The notes: generated by a model from the letters alone, not told the origin. Shown: positions 52,322 through 62,427, counted from the first letter of the stretch. The stretch: 64,000 nucleotides of DNA from Shewanella algae (GCF_009183365.2 NZ_CP068230.1:2199001-2263000), one strand, 5' to 3'. Numbers and translations are program-made.

Positions 52322-54943
52322 CTACTCAATGGATTCAAGCGGCAGCAGCAGGCGGATGCAGCAGCCGTCTCTCTCTTGGGAGCTGATGGTCATTTCTCCA
52401 AGCAGTTTTAGCCTCACATAACTCTGTAACCGTGACAGAGTGCCGGTTCCGCTTTGTGAAGAGGACTGTTCAATACGGGCCAGCATCTCCTGACTTATTC
52501 CGCTGCCGTTGTCTGTTACTGTAACCTCCAGATGGCGCTCGTCCAGCTTGTCCGCCTTAATAGTTATCAGGGCATTGGCAGATTGATGGGTAAATGCATG
52601 ATGCAGGATATTGCTCAGCAAAGGGTAGAAGAGCAATAAAAGCTGCCAGGGTTTGGCACCAGGCAACAGCTTGTCCGCAATCGCCAATTTCATTTCAACG
52701 TTTGCGGCGGCAAACTGCGGCGCCATCAGAGCCTGCAGGTGAGTCACGAATTCATCGAAATGAAGCGTCTTGACCTCTGTCTGTGGATAATTGACCAGCG
52801 CCAACAGGTGACGCAATCTGGCGGAACCAAGCAGAATAAGTTCCTTGGACTGATTCAAAACTTCGGTGCTTTCGGCTTCAAACAAACTCGCGCCGAGCTG
52901 ATCGAAGTCGGCAGACAAGTCAGCAACCAACTGGGCAAGTAGTCTTGGCAGCTGCAACTCCTGCTCTTTCATCAAGGTGCTGCTGAGACTGAGCAACTGA
53001 GACTTGCTTTGTGCCTGCTGCAACTGACCTTCCAATTGAGCTATCTGTTGCTGCTGTTGTTGCAGGGTACGGCTGTTGCGTTTATTGATATCGGCCTGTA
53101 ACTCCAGGGCTTGCCCCAACTGCTGTTCCTGGCGTTTGTGACTGGAAAGATCGAATGCAATTGCCCCTATGCCACAGAGTTCGCCAAATTCGTCGCGGAT
53201 GGGGAAGCGGGTTACCTGATACAGGACATCCCCCAGAGGGGTGGCAACGGGTTCTTCGGAGCAGAAGGGGCTTTGGTTACTGATCACCCTTTGATCGTTG
53301 GCTTGGTAAATTTGTGCCAGGCCGAGAGGGAAGACCTGATTGTCATCCGCACCGATAAACTGCGCCCGTTCGTGGGCGGTAATTTCGCAATACTTGTCGT
53401 TGACCAGCGTATATTGCCCGGTTAAATCTTTGATGTAGATGATGTTCTGTGAATGATTCATCAATGCATTGAGCTGCTCGGTACGTGTTTTGAGAATTTG
53501 TTGGGCGTTATGTTGCACCTCCAGTTGCTGCTCCAGCGCCAGGTTACTGGCATCCAGGCTGGCCATCGCCGTTTCCAACTGACGGGTGCGGGAGATAAAA
53601 CTGCCGGCCAGCATCCCCAGTTCATCTTCTCTGTCTCTGGCGTCCAACTCCAGCCGGGCAGGGTTGTTTTCCCTGAGTGCTGCCACCATGCGGCTGATAG
53701 GTTTGATAAACAATCTGTGCTGCACCAGAAATAACAGCAGCAGTGCCAGCAACTGGATCGCCACCAGGTAGATGCCGACTTTGCCGGCAATCAATGTCGC
53801 GTCCTCTTTGAGGGATGACAGCGGTGTGACTATCACTATTTTCCAGTAGGTCTTGGGCATCAAAAATACCGAAACCAGCGCTGGCTCGTTGAGCAAGGGA
53901 TCCCGGGTCAGTTCTTGGGTCAGCAGCAGCTTGGCATTGGCCGGCCATTCTCTGGCAGAGTTGTTGATTATGGTGGCAAGCAGTGCCGCCTCGATTTCAT
54001 CACGCTCGCCCATCAGGCTTTTGAGCTGTTGACTGCTGAAGGCCTTATGTTGATTGGCTTCCTGAATAAGCACCTGATCGGCGCTGCGCAGTGCTTCACC
54101 AACAGATTGAAACTCGGGGAACAGGCGTTCAAGGCGTTGAAAATTATCCAGACTCAGCGGCTTTTCCAGCGTGCTGTCCAGCAACTCATCTTCCCAGGGA
54201 GAGGCGAGCAGATGGTTGCGGTAGTCGAGGGCAAACACATAACCGCTGAGATCTTTGAGTGCGCCTCTGAAGAAACGGTTAAGGCCGCCAAGGCTGATGT
54301 CCACTGTGGCGGCACCGATAAACTCATGATCCTGCCAGATAGGGACAGAGGCAGTGACCATGGCTTCGGCCGTGTAGGGATCGCGATAGGCGCTGGACCA
54401 GAAGGTTCTGTCGGCCGGGAAAAAGCGGGTGGGTTTATACCAGTCTTCGTTGTGGTAGCGTTGCTGTGGCTGCTCGTTATAGCTGTTAAGTTGCTGCAGT
54501 TTGCCGTAGCTGTCGCGATACCAAAAGAGGCTGTCGAGGATCCGCCCGGGTTCAAAGGCTCGGGGTTCAGGCCAGATCCCGCCTCCGGTGATCATCTCTT
54601 TCTGGGTTTCCAATTCCAGCACCGACTCGATACTGGCCTTGAGCGCTGTGCCATTGCTGCGGTAAAGGGCACCAAGATTCGCCATGGTACTGACCAGGCT
54701 TTCTATCTGAGAGGTCACTTCCTGCAGTCTTGCGGTAACGACTTGACCATAGCTTTGGTTCAATGCTCTTTGTTGACTGAGCAACTGGTTACGTTGAATG
54801 CTGAGCAATACCAGCACAGTGCTGATGACAATGAGGGCGCTGATGAGTAACTGACTGAGGGCAAACTTGACCGGCAAGCGTTTCAGCCAGCTTGGAAGCC
54901 AAGGTAATCGGTTGGATTGTTGCTTTGCCTGGTTCCCTTGCAT
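52322..54943 (-). CDS. Membrane sensor with Cache, HAMP, PAS and HATPase domains
   Basis: An 873-residue protein: TM1 at about 30-50, a large periplasmic Cache-type sensor (GGGIWPEPRAFEPGRILDSLFW, ...PADRTFWSSAYRDPYTAEAM), TM2 near 390 (LVAIQLLALLLLFLVQHRLF), HAMP, a PAS domain (HSQNIIYIKDLTGQYTLVN...), a long coiled coil and an HATPase with VTDNGSGI. In the dimerisation helix (LMKEQELQLPRLLAQL) I see no histidine where the H-box should be. It may act as a degenerate kinase, a phosphatase or through another phospho-acceptor. No response regulator is adjacent. Confidence 0.82.
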   Translation of the reverse strand: MQGNQAKQQSNRLPWLPSWLKRLPVKFALSQLLISALIVISTVLVLLSIQRNQLLSQQRALNQSYGQVVTARLQEVTSQIESLVSTMANLGALYRSNGTALKASIESVLELETQKEMITGGGIWPEPRAFEPGRILDSLFWYRDSYGKLQQLNSYNEQPQQRYHNEDWYKPTRFFPADRTFWSSAYRDPYTAEAMVTASVPIWQDHEFIGAATVDISLGGLNRFFRGALKDLSGYVFALDYRNHLLASPWEDELLDSTLEKPLSLDNFQRLERLFPEFQSVGEALRSADQVLIQEANQHKAFSSQQLKSLMGERDEIEAALLATIINNSAREWPANAKLLLTQELTRDPLLNEPALVSVFLMPKTYWKIVIVTPLSSLKEDATLIAGKVGIYLVAIQLLALLLLFLVQHRLFIKPISRMVAALRENNPARLELDARDREDELGMLAGSFISRTRQLETAMASLDASNLALEQQLEVQHNAQQILKTRTEQLNALMNHSQNIIYIKDLTGQYTLVNDKYCEITAHERAQFIGADDNQVFPLGLAQIYQANDQRVISNQSPFCSEEPVATPLGDVLYQVTRFPIRDEFGELCGIGAIAFDLSSHKRQEQQLGQALELQADINKRNSRTLQQQQQQIAQLEGQLQQAQSKSQLLSLSSTLMKEQELQLPRLLAQLVADLSADFDQLGASLFEAESTEVLNQSKELILLGSARLRHLLALVNYPQTEVKTLHFDEFVTHLQALMAPQFAAANVEMKLAIADKLLPGAKPWQLLLLFYPLLSNILHHAFTHQSANALITIKADKLDERHLEVTVTDNGSGISQEMLARIEQSSSQSGTGTLSRLQSYVRLKLLGEMTISSQERDGCCIRLLLPLESIE

Positions 54944-55136
54944 ATATCCTCAGTAATAAGCTTTTCAAGCTGTTACATAATACAACCTCTTGAGAAAAGC
55001 CGCCATTTTTCTAAGGGCACTTAATAGTGAGTTCAGTGTAGTGGGTTCCCTCGTGCAGAATGCGCGCGTGGGGTTTGCAGTTGGGCTGAGCGCGAAGCCG
55101 GGCAGAGATATGCAATCCGGACTGGGGATATAAGAA

Positions 55137-55157
55137 AAGGCACCCTTTGGGTGCCTT
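55137..55157 (-). terminator. Terminator of the grxA gene
   Basis: AAGGCACCC and GGGTGCCTT form a 9-bp stem. On the minus strand a TTTTCTTA tract follows. It is 22 bp beyond the grxA stop. Confidence 0.8.
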
Positions 55158-55179
55158 AGCGTTGAGAAGGAGGCTTGCT

Positions 55180-55437
55180 TCAGAGCAGGTTGTTTTCTCT
55201 GACATAAGCTTCAAATTCAGTGCAGCCGCCGACGTGCTCTTTGTCGACGAAAATTTGCGGCACTGTTTCAACCGGCTTGCCTACGGTTTTTTCCAGATCG
55301 GCCTTGGTGATGCCTTCGGCGTGAATATCGACATACTTAAACTTGAAATCATCACGCTTTTCAGCCAGTTGCTCAGAAAGCTGCACTGCACGCACACAAT
55401 ATGGGCAACCTGGACGACCGAAAATAACTACAAACAT
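55180..55437 (-). CDS. grxA: Glutaredoxin 1
   Basis: An 85-residue glutaredoxin from ATG 55437, with GGGAG placed 8-12 bp upstream inside a longer 4-codon extension. The active site CPYC is near residue 10, with conserved TVPQIFVDKEHVGG. The pattern follows E. coli GrxA almost residue for residue. It reduces disulfides such as those of ribonucleotide reductase with glutathione. Confidence 0.93.
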   Translation of the reverse strand: MFVVIFGRPGCPYCVRAVQLSEQLAEKRDDFKFKYVDIHAEGITKADLEKTVGKPVETVPQIFVDKEHVGGCTEFEAYVRENNLL

Positions 55438-55487
55438 ATTGACTCCCATGGACTTGATTTGCAGCAGTTATACCACAGCTTAAAGAC

Positions 55488-57314
55488 CTATGCTAAGTCG
55501 CTTGATCCCAGGAATGATTTTTCGGTTTGAAACCTGCCTTGATAATCAAAGAAAGTTTGCAACAAATCCCAGCGCCGCGCCTGTTTTTTCAGCAGCAGCA
55601 TATCCGGTGCCCGAAACCGCGCGGCATCGTCGACCAGTTGTTGTGGTTGACTGTATTTCGGCAGTTTCAGCCCAGGTGTTTTGCTGTGGGGATGGATAAA
55701 ACAAGCAAACAGCGCCCGGCGTTGAGCACTGGTCTCCATTTTAAAATACTGGTTGAAGTCATTGCCGTCATAATCCAGATACTGAACTCTGAGGCGCCCC
55801 TCTTCGGCGTGCAGCAACATTTGCTGCACCTTGAACAGATGATGATGTTGTTTTGACAACACCTCTTTGAGGCGTTTGTCCGGATCGACCAGAGTCGATT
55901 GGCATTGATGGCAAATCTTGGCTGCGATATCGTTTTCGGCACCGCAATCCGGGCATGACTTGGCGCGATAGCGATAACTGCATTGACTATTGTCCTGCAA
56001 CAGTCCTTGGCAGCGGCGGCCGAAATGCTCGATGATGTCGCCATCCTCATCCGTCTTGCCCCAGAAGATATTGGCAAAACCACACTCGGGGCAAGGAACC
56101 TGTACCGGCACCGAGTTTGCCGCGGGCTTGGGAGTGCCGACCTCGGGATAGAACAGGTCAAAGCCGCTGGCGGCATAATCTATGACCAGGCAGTCCTGTT
56201 TGCCTTCGGCCAGTCTCAGGCCACGGCCAACCATCTGTTGAAACAGGCTCACAGATGCCGTGGGCCGCATGATGGCAATAAGGTCTACATGGGGCGCATC
56301 AAACCCTGTTGTGAGTACGGCCACATTGACCAGAAACTTAAGTTCCTGGGCTTTAAAGGCGCGGATGACGGTATCCCTCTGTTGCATCTCTGTGGTCGCT
56401 GTGATGAGCGCTGCCTGTTCGTCAGCCAGTAGCGTTAGCACTTCTTCGGCGTGACGCACAGTGGCGGCAAAAATAATCACTCCCTTGCGGGTGTTAGCCA
56501 GTTGCCTTAGTTGGTTAACAATGGCCTTGGTCGCACGGCCACTGTGACTGAGCAGGGCATCAACCTTAGCCTCATCGTACTCCCCATTGCTGTTACTCGG
56601 CAGGCTGCTGAAGTCGTACTGAGCGCTCAGGCCATCGTAAAGCCTGGGCGGCGTCAGATAGCCTTGTTTAATTAGGGGCCTTAAGGGCAACTCAAAGATG
56701 CAGTCATCGAAAATCCCTCGGTCGGGATTACCGACCCGGCCGTGATAGTGGCGGCGATAAATAAAACCCAGTCCAAGGCGATAAGGGGTGGCCGTCAACC
56801 CCAGCAGCTTAAGTTTGGGGTTGTGGGATTTGAGGTGTTCAAGCAGTTGCTGATACTGGCTGTCCAGCTCAAGGCTCACTCTGTGGCACTCGTCTATGAC
56901 CACCAGGGAGTAGTGGCTGTCAAAGGCTTCCAGGTTGCGCCCGGCGGATTGCACGCTGGCGACAACGGTTTTGCCTTGGGTGAGCTTTTGCCTCAGGCCG
57001 GCCGAGTAGATACTGGCTTCATCAGTCAACAGGGCAACTTTTTCGGCGTTTTGGGCGACCAGCTCTTTAACATGGGTCAGTACCAGTACCTTGCCTTTGG
57101 CGATACGGGCCAGTTCAGCAATCACCAAACTCTTGCCGGCACCCGTGGGCAGCACTATCACAGCCGAGCCTGACTGAGCGCGAAAATAGCGCACAGCGGC
57201 ATCCACGGCTTGCTGCTGATAATCACGTAGGTGAATGCCGGCCTTGGCGGTATCTTCTGCCTGAATTTTTGTCGTCGCTTTCTGAGCTACTGGCTTTTTA
57301 CTATCTGTTGACAC
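55488..57314 (-). CDS. radD: DEAD/DEAH-box helicase RadD
   Basis: A superfamily 2 helicase matching E. coli RadD (YejH, 586 residues) along its length: Walker A LPTGAGKS, motif II DECH in VVIDECHRV, motif III LGLTATPYRLG, motif VI QQMVGRGLRLA, then zinc-finger cysteines (CPECGFANIFWG, CPDCGAENDIAAKIC). It helps in repair of double-strand breaks in E. coli. The start is uncertain: GTG 57314 gives 608 residues with a 28-residue N-terminal extension, while the open frame begins with TTG at 57419. Neither has a good ribosome binding site. Divergent from pheS. Confidence 0.9.
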   Translation of the reverse strand: MSTDSKKPVAQKATTKIQAEDTAKAGIHLRDYQQQAVDAAVRYFRAQSGSAVIVLPTGAGKSLVIAELARIAKGKVLVLTHVKELVAQNAEKVALLTDEASIYSAGLRQKLTQGKTVVASVQSAGRNLEAFDSHYSLVVIDECHRVSLELDSQYQQLLEHLKSHNPKLKLLGLTATPYRLGLGFIYRRHYHGRVGNPDRGIFDDCIFELPLRPLIKQGYLTPPRLYDGLSAQYDFSSLPSNSNGEYDEAKVDALLSHSGRATKAIVNQLRQLANTRKGVIIFAATVRHAEEVLTLLADEQAALITATTEMQQRDTVIRAFKAQELKFLVNVAVLTTGFDAPHVDLIAIMRPTASVSLFQQMVGRGLRLAEGKQDCLVIDYAASGFDLFYPEVGTPKPAANSVPVQVPCPECGFANIFWGKTDEDGDIIEHFGRRCQGLLQDNSQCSYRYRAKSCPDCGAENDIAAKICHQCQSTLVDPDKRLKEVLSKQHHHLFKVQQMLLHAEEGRLRVQYLDYDGNDFNQYFKMETSAQRRALFACFIHPHSKTPGLKLPKYSQPQQLVDDAARFRAPDMLLLKKQARRWDLLQTFFDYQGRFQTEKSFLGSSDLA

Positions 57315-57601
57315 TGACTTGCAAAGAGGAATTGACCGTGGGGCGAGCTTATCACAGACGTGCTTGGGTACTGTGCTTTTCCTGCATTGTTGCCCACTTT
57401 CTATCCTCGGACACCACAACTCGTCTTGCTCAGGGCATCAATGGTTAAAAAAAGCACTTTTTGTAGGCAATTCATTTGCTAAAATGCCTCACACCACTGG
57501 TCAAAGACCTGTAGCTAACGTAAAATTTCACTCTTTTACTGTTTTAATTCAAACAGACACCAAAATCGCCGCCTACGGGCCGGCATGCACTGGAAGAGAA
57601 G

Positions 57602-58582
57602 ATGCAGCAGTTAACTGAGATCGTAGAACAGGCCTTAGCCGCCATCGAAGGGGCCAGTGATCTGAAAATCCTCGATGACATCCGCGTCGATTATCTTGGC
57701 AAGAAGGGCAAGATCACCGACATGATGAAGTTGATGGCGACCCTGAGTCCACAAGAAAAGCCCGCCTTCGGCCAGAAGGTCAATGAAGCCAAGCAAAAGG
57801 TACAGCAGTTCCTCAGTCAGCGAATTGAAGGGCTGAAAGCAGCCGAGTTGGAGCAGAAGCTCCAGGCTGAGAAAATAGATGTCACCCTGCCGGGGCGTCG
57901 CCTGGACAATGGTGGTTTGCATCCGGTCACCCGAACCATTGAACGGATTGAGAGCTTCTTTGGTGAGTTGGGCTTCAGTGTCAAACAGGGGCCGGAAATC
58001 GAAGACGATTATCACAACTTCGATGCCTTGAATATGCCCGAGCATCATCCTGCACGTGCGGGGCATGATACTTTCTACTTCAATCCCAAGTTAGTGCTGC
58101 GTACCCAGACTTCAGGGGTGCAAATTCGCACCATGGAAGTGGAAAAGCCACCTTTGCGGATTATCTCTCCCGGTCGTGTCTATCGTAATGACTACGATAT
58201 GACTCACACGCCTATGTTCCATCAGGTGGAAGGCCTGCTGGTCGATGAGAATGTTAACTTTGCCGAACTGAAAGGCATTTTGCACGACTTCCTGCGTAAC
58301 TTCTTTGAAGAGGATCTGGAGATACGTTTCCGTCCTTCTTACTTCCCCTTTACCGAGCCTTCTGCCGAAGTCGATGTGAAAGGCAAGAACGGCTGGCTGG
58401 AAGTGCTCGGCTGCGGCATGGTTCATCCTAATGTGCTGCGCGGTGTGGGAATCGATCCTGATAAATACTCCGGTTTTGCTTTTGGTATGGGCGTCGAGCG
58501 TCTGGCCATGTTGCGTTATGGTGTCAACGACCTGCGCGCCTTCTTCGAAAACGACTTACGTTTTCTCAAGCAATTCAAATAA
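57602..58582 (+). CDS. pheS: Phenylalanyl-tRNA synthetase alpha subunit
   Basis: A 326-residue subunit with the N-terminal coiled-coil arm (DIRVDYLGKKGKITDMMKLM) and class II motifs 2 (RVYRNDYDMTHTPMFHQVEG) and 3 (GFAFGMGVERLAMLRYGVND). It pairs with PheT to charge tRNA-Phe. No leader peptide rich in Phe codons is visible upstream in this species, unlike the E. coli pheM attenuator. Confidence 0.97.
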   Translation: MQQLTEIVEQALAAIEGASDLKILDDIRVDYLGKKGKITDMMKLMATLSPQEKPAFGQKVNEAKQKVQQFLSQRIEGLKAAELEQKLQAEKIDVTLPGRRLDNGGLHPVTRTIERIESFFGELGFSVKQGPEIEDDYHNFDALNMPEHHPARAGHDTFYFNPKLVLRTQTSGVQIRTMEVEKPPLRIISPGRVYRNDYDMTHTPMFHQVEGLLVDENVNFAELKGILHDFLRNFFEEDLEIRFRPSYFPFTEPSAEVDVKGKNGWLEVLGCGMVHPNVLRGVGIDPDKYSGFAFGMGVERLAMLRYGVNDLRAFFENDLRFLKQFK

Positions 58583-58597
58583 CGGAGCTTTAGTATT

Positions 58598-60985
58598 ATG
58601 AAATTCAGTGAATCCTGGCTTCGTGAGTGGGTTAACCCTGCGATTAGCCGTGACGAATTAACTCACCAAATCACCATGGCCGGCCTGGAAGTGGACGACG
58701 TCATTGCCGTTGCCGGTGACTTTTCCGGCGTGGTAGTGGGTGAAGTGGTTGAATGTGGTCAACACCCCGATGCCGACAAGTTACGGGTCACCAAGGTCAA
58801 TGTCGGCGGCGAAGAGCTGTTGGATATCGTCTGCGGTGCACCTAACTGCCGTCAGGGACTCAAGGTTGCCGTGGCCGTTGTCGGTGCGGTGCTGCCCGGT
58901 GACTTCAAAATCAAGAAAGCCAAACTGCGTGGACAACCTTCACACGGCATGCTGTGCTCTTATGGCGAGCTGGGCATAGAGATTGAGAGCGACGGCATTA
59001 TTGAGCTGCCGCTTGATGCTCCTATCGGTACCGATATTCGTGAATATCTGCAGCTCAATGATGTGATTATCGATGTGGATCTGACCGCCAACCGTGCAGA
59101 TTGTCTGGGTATGGTGGGGTTAGCCCGCGAAGTGGGCGTGCTCAACCGTCTTAACGTGACCGAGCCAAGCTGGGAAGCTGCCAACGTCGGTAGTGAGCGT
59201 AGAGTTGAAATTGACGTGGCCAACCCGGAAGCCTGCCCGAGATATCTGGGCCGGGTGGTCAGCAATGTCAATGTCAAGGCGCAAACGCCTGACTGGATGG
59301 TGGAAAAACTGCGCCGTAGCGGTATTCGCTCGATAGATCCTATCGTGGACATCACCAACTATGTATTGGTTGAATTCGGTCAACCTATGCATGCTTTCGA
59401 TCTGGACAAGATTGACGGCGGTATCAAGGTGCGTCTGGGTAACGGTGAAGAGAAGCTGACTCTGCTCGATGGCAACGAAATTACTGTACCAGCCGATACC
59501 CTGGTGATTGCCGATAACAGCCAGGCATTGGCCCTGGCCGGTGTATTCGGTGGTGAGGCTTCCGGCGTCAGTGAGCAAACCCGCGATATTATGCTGGAGT
59601 GTGCGTTCTTCGCGCCTTTGGCCATCATGGGTAAGGCCCGTCGCCTTGGGCTGCACACCGACTCTTCGCATCGTTTTGAGCGTGGCGTTGACCCGGAGCT
59701 GCAGCATAAGGCTATGGACAGAGCTACCCGCCTGGTGCTGGATATCTGTGGCGGCGAAGCCGGCCCTGTGGTTGAAGCCAAGAGCGAAGCGCATCTGCCA
59801 AAGGCTGCCGACATTAAACTGCGCCGCAGCAAGCTGGACAAACTGCTTGGTCATCAGATTGGTGATGCCGATGTGGAAGAGATCCTGACCCGTCTGGGCT
59901 TCCAGGTTGAAAAGCAGGGCAGCGACTGGCAGGTGAAAACCGCCACTTACCGCTTCGACATGGCAATTGAAGAAGATCTTATCGAAGAAGTAGCCCGAAT
60001 TTACGGCTATAACAATATTCCGAACACAGCCCCGCTGGCGCACCTCTCTATGACAGATCATAAAGAGTCGGATCTGAAGCTTAGCCGGGTGAGGGCTATG
60101 TTGGTGGCCCGAGGTTTCCAGGAAGCTGTCACCTATAGTTTTGTTGATCCCAAGCTGCAAAAACTGGTGCATCCTGATAGCGAAGCCATGGTGCTGCCTA
60201 ACCCTATTTCCAGTGAAATGTCAGCCATGCGCCTGTCTATGTTCACCGGATTGCTGAATGCTGTGGGTTACAACCAGGCCCGTCAACAGACTCGTGTACG
60301 CCTGTTTGAGACCGGTTTACGCTTTATTCCTGATGCACAAGCAGAATCCGGCGTAAGACAACAAGCCATGCTGGGTGCGGTGATCGCCGGTCCCCAGAGT
60401 GACGAACACTGGAGCATGGAGTCGAAAACCGTTGATTTCTTCGATCTTAAAGGTGATTTAGAGGCCATTATTGGCTTGACAGTTTCCGAAGCTGAATTTA
60501 GTTTTAAAGGAGCGCAGCATCCGGCTATGCATCCGGGGCAATGTGCTGAAATATTGAGAAATGATCGGGTCATAGGGTATATAGGTGCAGTTCATCCCAG
60601 CCTCGAGAAGCCTTTTGGGCTGAATGGCAAAACCATAGTTTTTGAGCTGGAATTGGACGCCTTGCTGCAGGCTAAATTACCGCAAGCCCAGGCTGTGTCT
60701 AAGTTTCCAGCCAATCGCCGCGATATCGCCATAGTGGTTGATGAAGAAGTCGCCGCAGGTGACGTGATGACGCTGATAAGAAAAGTTGGCGAAAATCAGT
60801 TGGTTGGCTTAAACTTGTTCGATGTATACCGAGGTAAAGGTGTAGAGCAGGGCAAAAAGAGTCTGGCGATCGCACTTACGTTACAAGATAACACTCGTAC
60901 ACTTGAGGAAAAAGAGATAGCTGAGATGGTTGATACAGTGGTTTCTGCACTCAAGTCCGAGTTCAACGCATCGTTGAGGGATTAA
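58598..60985 (+). CDS. pheT: Phenylalanyl-tRNA synthetase beta subunit
   Basis: A 795-residue subunit with the tRNA-binding OB domain at about 39-148 (HPDADKLRVTKVNVGG, VCGAPNCRQGLKVAVA, LRGQPSHGMLCS), the B3/B4 and B5 domains, and the C-terminal FDX-ACB anticodon domain (FPANRRDIAIVVDEEVAAGD). Typical size and order after pheS with a 15-bp gap. It also carries editing of mischarged tRNA-Phe in its B3/B4 part. Confidence 0.97.
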   Translation: MKFSESWLREWVNPAISRDELTHQITMAGLEVDDVIAVAGDFSGVVVGEVVECGQHPDADKLRVTKVNVGGEELLDIVCGAPNCRQGLKVAVAVVGAVLPGDFKIKKAKLRGQPSHGMLCSYGELGIEIESDGIIELPLDAPIGTDIREYLQLNDVIIDVDLTANRADCLGMVGLAREVGVLNRLNVTEPSWEAANVGSERRVEIDVANPEACPRYLGRVVSNVNVKAQTPDWMVEKLRRSGIRSIDPIVDITNYVLVEFGQPMHAFDLDKIDGGIKVRLGNGEEKLTLLDGNEITVPADTLVIADNSQALALAGVFGGEASGVSEQTRDIMLECAFFAPLAIMGKARRLGLHTDSSHRFERGVDPELQHKAMDRATRLVLDICGGEAGPVVEAKSEAHLPKAADIKLRRSKLDKLLGHQIGDADVEEILTRLGFQVEKQGSDWQVKTATYRFDMAIEEDLIEEVARIYGYNNIPNTAPLAHLSMTDHKESDLKLSRVRAMLVARGFQEAVTYSFVDPKLQKLVHPDSEAMVLPNPISSEMSAMRLSMFTGLLNAVGYNQARQQTRVRLFETGLRFIPDAQAESGVRQQAMLGAVIAGPQSDEHWSMESKTVDFFDLKGDLEAIIGLTVSEAEFSFKGAQHPAMHPGQCAEILRNDRVIGYIGAVHPSLEKPFGLNGKTIVFELELDALLQAKLPQAQAVSKFPANRRDIAIVVDEEVAAGDVMTLIRKVGENQLVGLNLFDVYRGKGVEQGKKSLAIALTLQDNTRTLEEKEIAEMVDTVVSALKSEFNASLRD

Positions 60986-60988
60986 AGT

Positions 60989-61285
60989 ATGGCACTTACC
61001 AAGGCCGAAATGGCAGAGCATCTTTTTGAAACGCTTGGCATTAACAAGCGGGTAGCCAAAGAGATGGTTGAAGCGTTTTTCGAAGAGATCCGAACTGCGC
61101 TTGAAAATGGTGAGCAGGTCAAGTTATCTGGCTTTGGCAACTTTGATCTTAGGGATAAGAATCAAAGACCGGGAAGGAATCCCAAAACAGGTCAGGACAT
61201 TCCAATTTCTGCCCGTCGGGTGGTGACATTCCGTCCGGGACAGAAGCTGAAGAGTCGCGTAGAAGCCGCTAACAAAGGCAAATAA
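60989..61285 (+). CDS. ihfA: Integration host factor alpha subunit
   Basis: A 98-residue HU/IHF-family DNA-bending protein. The conserved beta-arm RPGRNPKTGQDIPISARRVV with its intercalating proline (DIPIS) is intact. The gene follows pheT by 3 bp, the pheST-ihfA order typical of gammaproteobacteria. It pairs with IhfB to bend DNA at promoters, replication origins and phage att sites. Confidence 0.97.
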   Translation: MALTKAEMAEHLFETLGINKRVAKEMVEAFFEEIRTALENGEQVKLSGFGNFDLRDKNQRPGRNPKTGQDIPISARRVVTFRPGQKLKSRVEAANKGK

Positions 61286-61305
61286 CTGCTCGGTCAGTAA
61301 TTCAG

Positions 61306-61345
61306 AACAGGGAAGCCGCTCCTGTGAGTGGCTTCCCTGTTTGTG
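61306..61345 (+). terminator. Terminator of the pheST-ihfA operon
   Basis: AACAGGGAAGCC and GGCTTCCCTGTT form a 12-bp stem across a 12-nt loop, followed by TGTG. Strong stem but a short T run. Confidence 0.75.
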
Positions 61346-61430
61346 TCTGTAGAAAACACTTCTACTATGCTGTATCGCTTTTTAATGCCTGGTTTGGCAT
61401 TGCATTGGAATTACACCCAGGGGTTAAACC

Positions 61431-62384
61431 TTGTCAAATACACCTTCCAAGCCTAAGAAAGGCAAATACTTCGATAGGCGCTTCCGTTGGTCATTGTTGC
61501 ATCCGAGATTTTGGGGCAGTTGGTTGGCGATAGGCGTACTGGTTCTCTTTGGTCTCTTGCCCGCCATTATTCGCGATCCTATCGCTCGCGGTTTGTCACG
61601 TTTGGTCAGGCGTATAGCCCATAAGCCCATTAAGGTGGCCAGAGCCAATCTCAAAGCCTGTTTCCCCGATAAGAGTGAATCGGAAATCGAGCAGTTGCTG
61701 GAGCGCAACACCGAAGCTTTTGTGATGACCTTGCTGGCCCAATCTGAGCTTATCTTGATGCCGAGCTCCTATATACGCAAAAGAGTCAAGGTTGAGGGAG
61801 AAGAGCATATTGCCGCTGCCCGTGAAGCAGGGCAACCGATTATCTTTATCATGCCCCATGTGTGGGGCATAGAGTATGCCGGTTTGAGGCTGAATTTGGA
61901 TTTGCCCATGGTCTCCATGGCCAAGGCGCATCGAAATGAATTGTTCAACTGGTTCAATAACCGGATGCGCAGCTCTCAAGGCGGCAATATCTATATGCGT
62001 GAAGCCGGGATCCGGGCCTTGTTGGCTGAGCTGAAACAGGGTAACAGTTTCTTCTATTTGCCGGATGAAGACTTGGGACCGGAGCAGAGTGTATTTGCGC
62101 CATTTTTAGGAACAGTCAAGGCTACTTTACCTGTGGTTGGCCGTTTGGCGCAGGCAGGTAACGCTCAGGTAATGCCGGTGAAGATTGGCTACGACGAGCA
62201 AGCCAGGTGCTTTCGTTTGACTGTTATGCCGGCAATTGATCCCGAGTCGATGCAGGGCAAGGAAAATGAAGCTAAGGCGCTGAATAAGGCGGTGGAGCAG
62301 GTGATCAACGCCTATCCTGAGCAGTACATGTGGTTTCTTAAGGTACTGCGCACTCGTCCGGAAGGTATGCCGCCGATTTATTGA
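61431..62384 (+). CDS. lpxM: Lipid A late acyltransferase, LpxM type
   Basis: A 317-residue acyltransferase starting with TTG at 61431 behind CAGGGG; no ATG is available before the conserved part. The transmembrane anchor (WLAIGVLVLFGLLPAII) is followed by the HX4E active-site motif in MPHVWGIEYAG and YLPDEDLGP, features of the LpxL/LpxM/HtrB group. It adds a secondary acyl chain to Kdo2-lipid A in the inner membrane. LpxM (myristoyl) rather than LpxL is my best guess from resemblance. Confidence 0.88.
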   Translation: MSNTPSKPKKGKYFDRRFRWSLLHPRFWGSWLAIGVLVLFGLLPAIIRDPIARGLSRLVRRIAHKPIKVARANLKACFPDKSESEIEQLLERNTEAFVMTLLAQSELILMPSSYIRKRVKVEGEEHIAAAREAGQPIIFIMPHVWGIEYAGLRLNLDLPMVSMAKAHRNELFNWFNNRMRSSQGGNIYMREAGIRALLAELKQGNSFFYLPDEDLGPEQSVFAPFLGTVKATLPVVGRLAQAGNAQVMPVKIGYDEQARCFRLTVMPAIDPESMQGKENEAKALNKAVEQVINAYPEQYMWFLKVLRTRPEGMPPIY

Positions 62385-62398
62385 AATAGAACACAGAT

Positions 62399-62427
62399 AA
62401 AGCCTCTCACAGAGTGGCTTTTCTTTT
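62399..62427 (+). terminator. Terminator of lpxM
   Basis: AAAGCC-T-CTC and GAG-T-GGCTTT form an interrupted 9-bp stem with a 3-nt loop, then TTCTTTT. Confidence 0.75.

Noticed and set aside
57484..57618. 44-codon ORF overlapping the pheS start as a possible attenuator leader
   Set aside because: It starts at a likely -10 box (TAAAAT) so would not be transcribed in full, has no run of Phe codons, and ends inside pheS.
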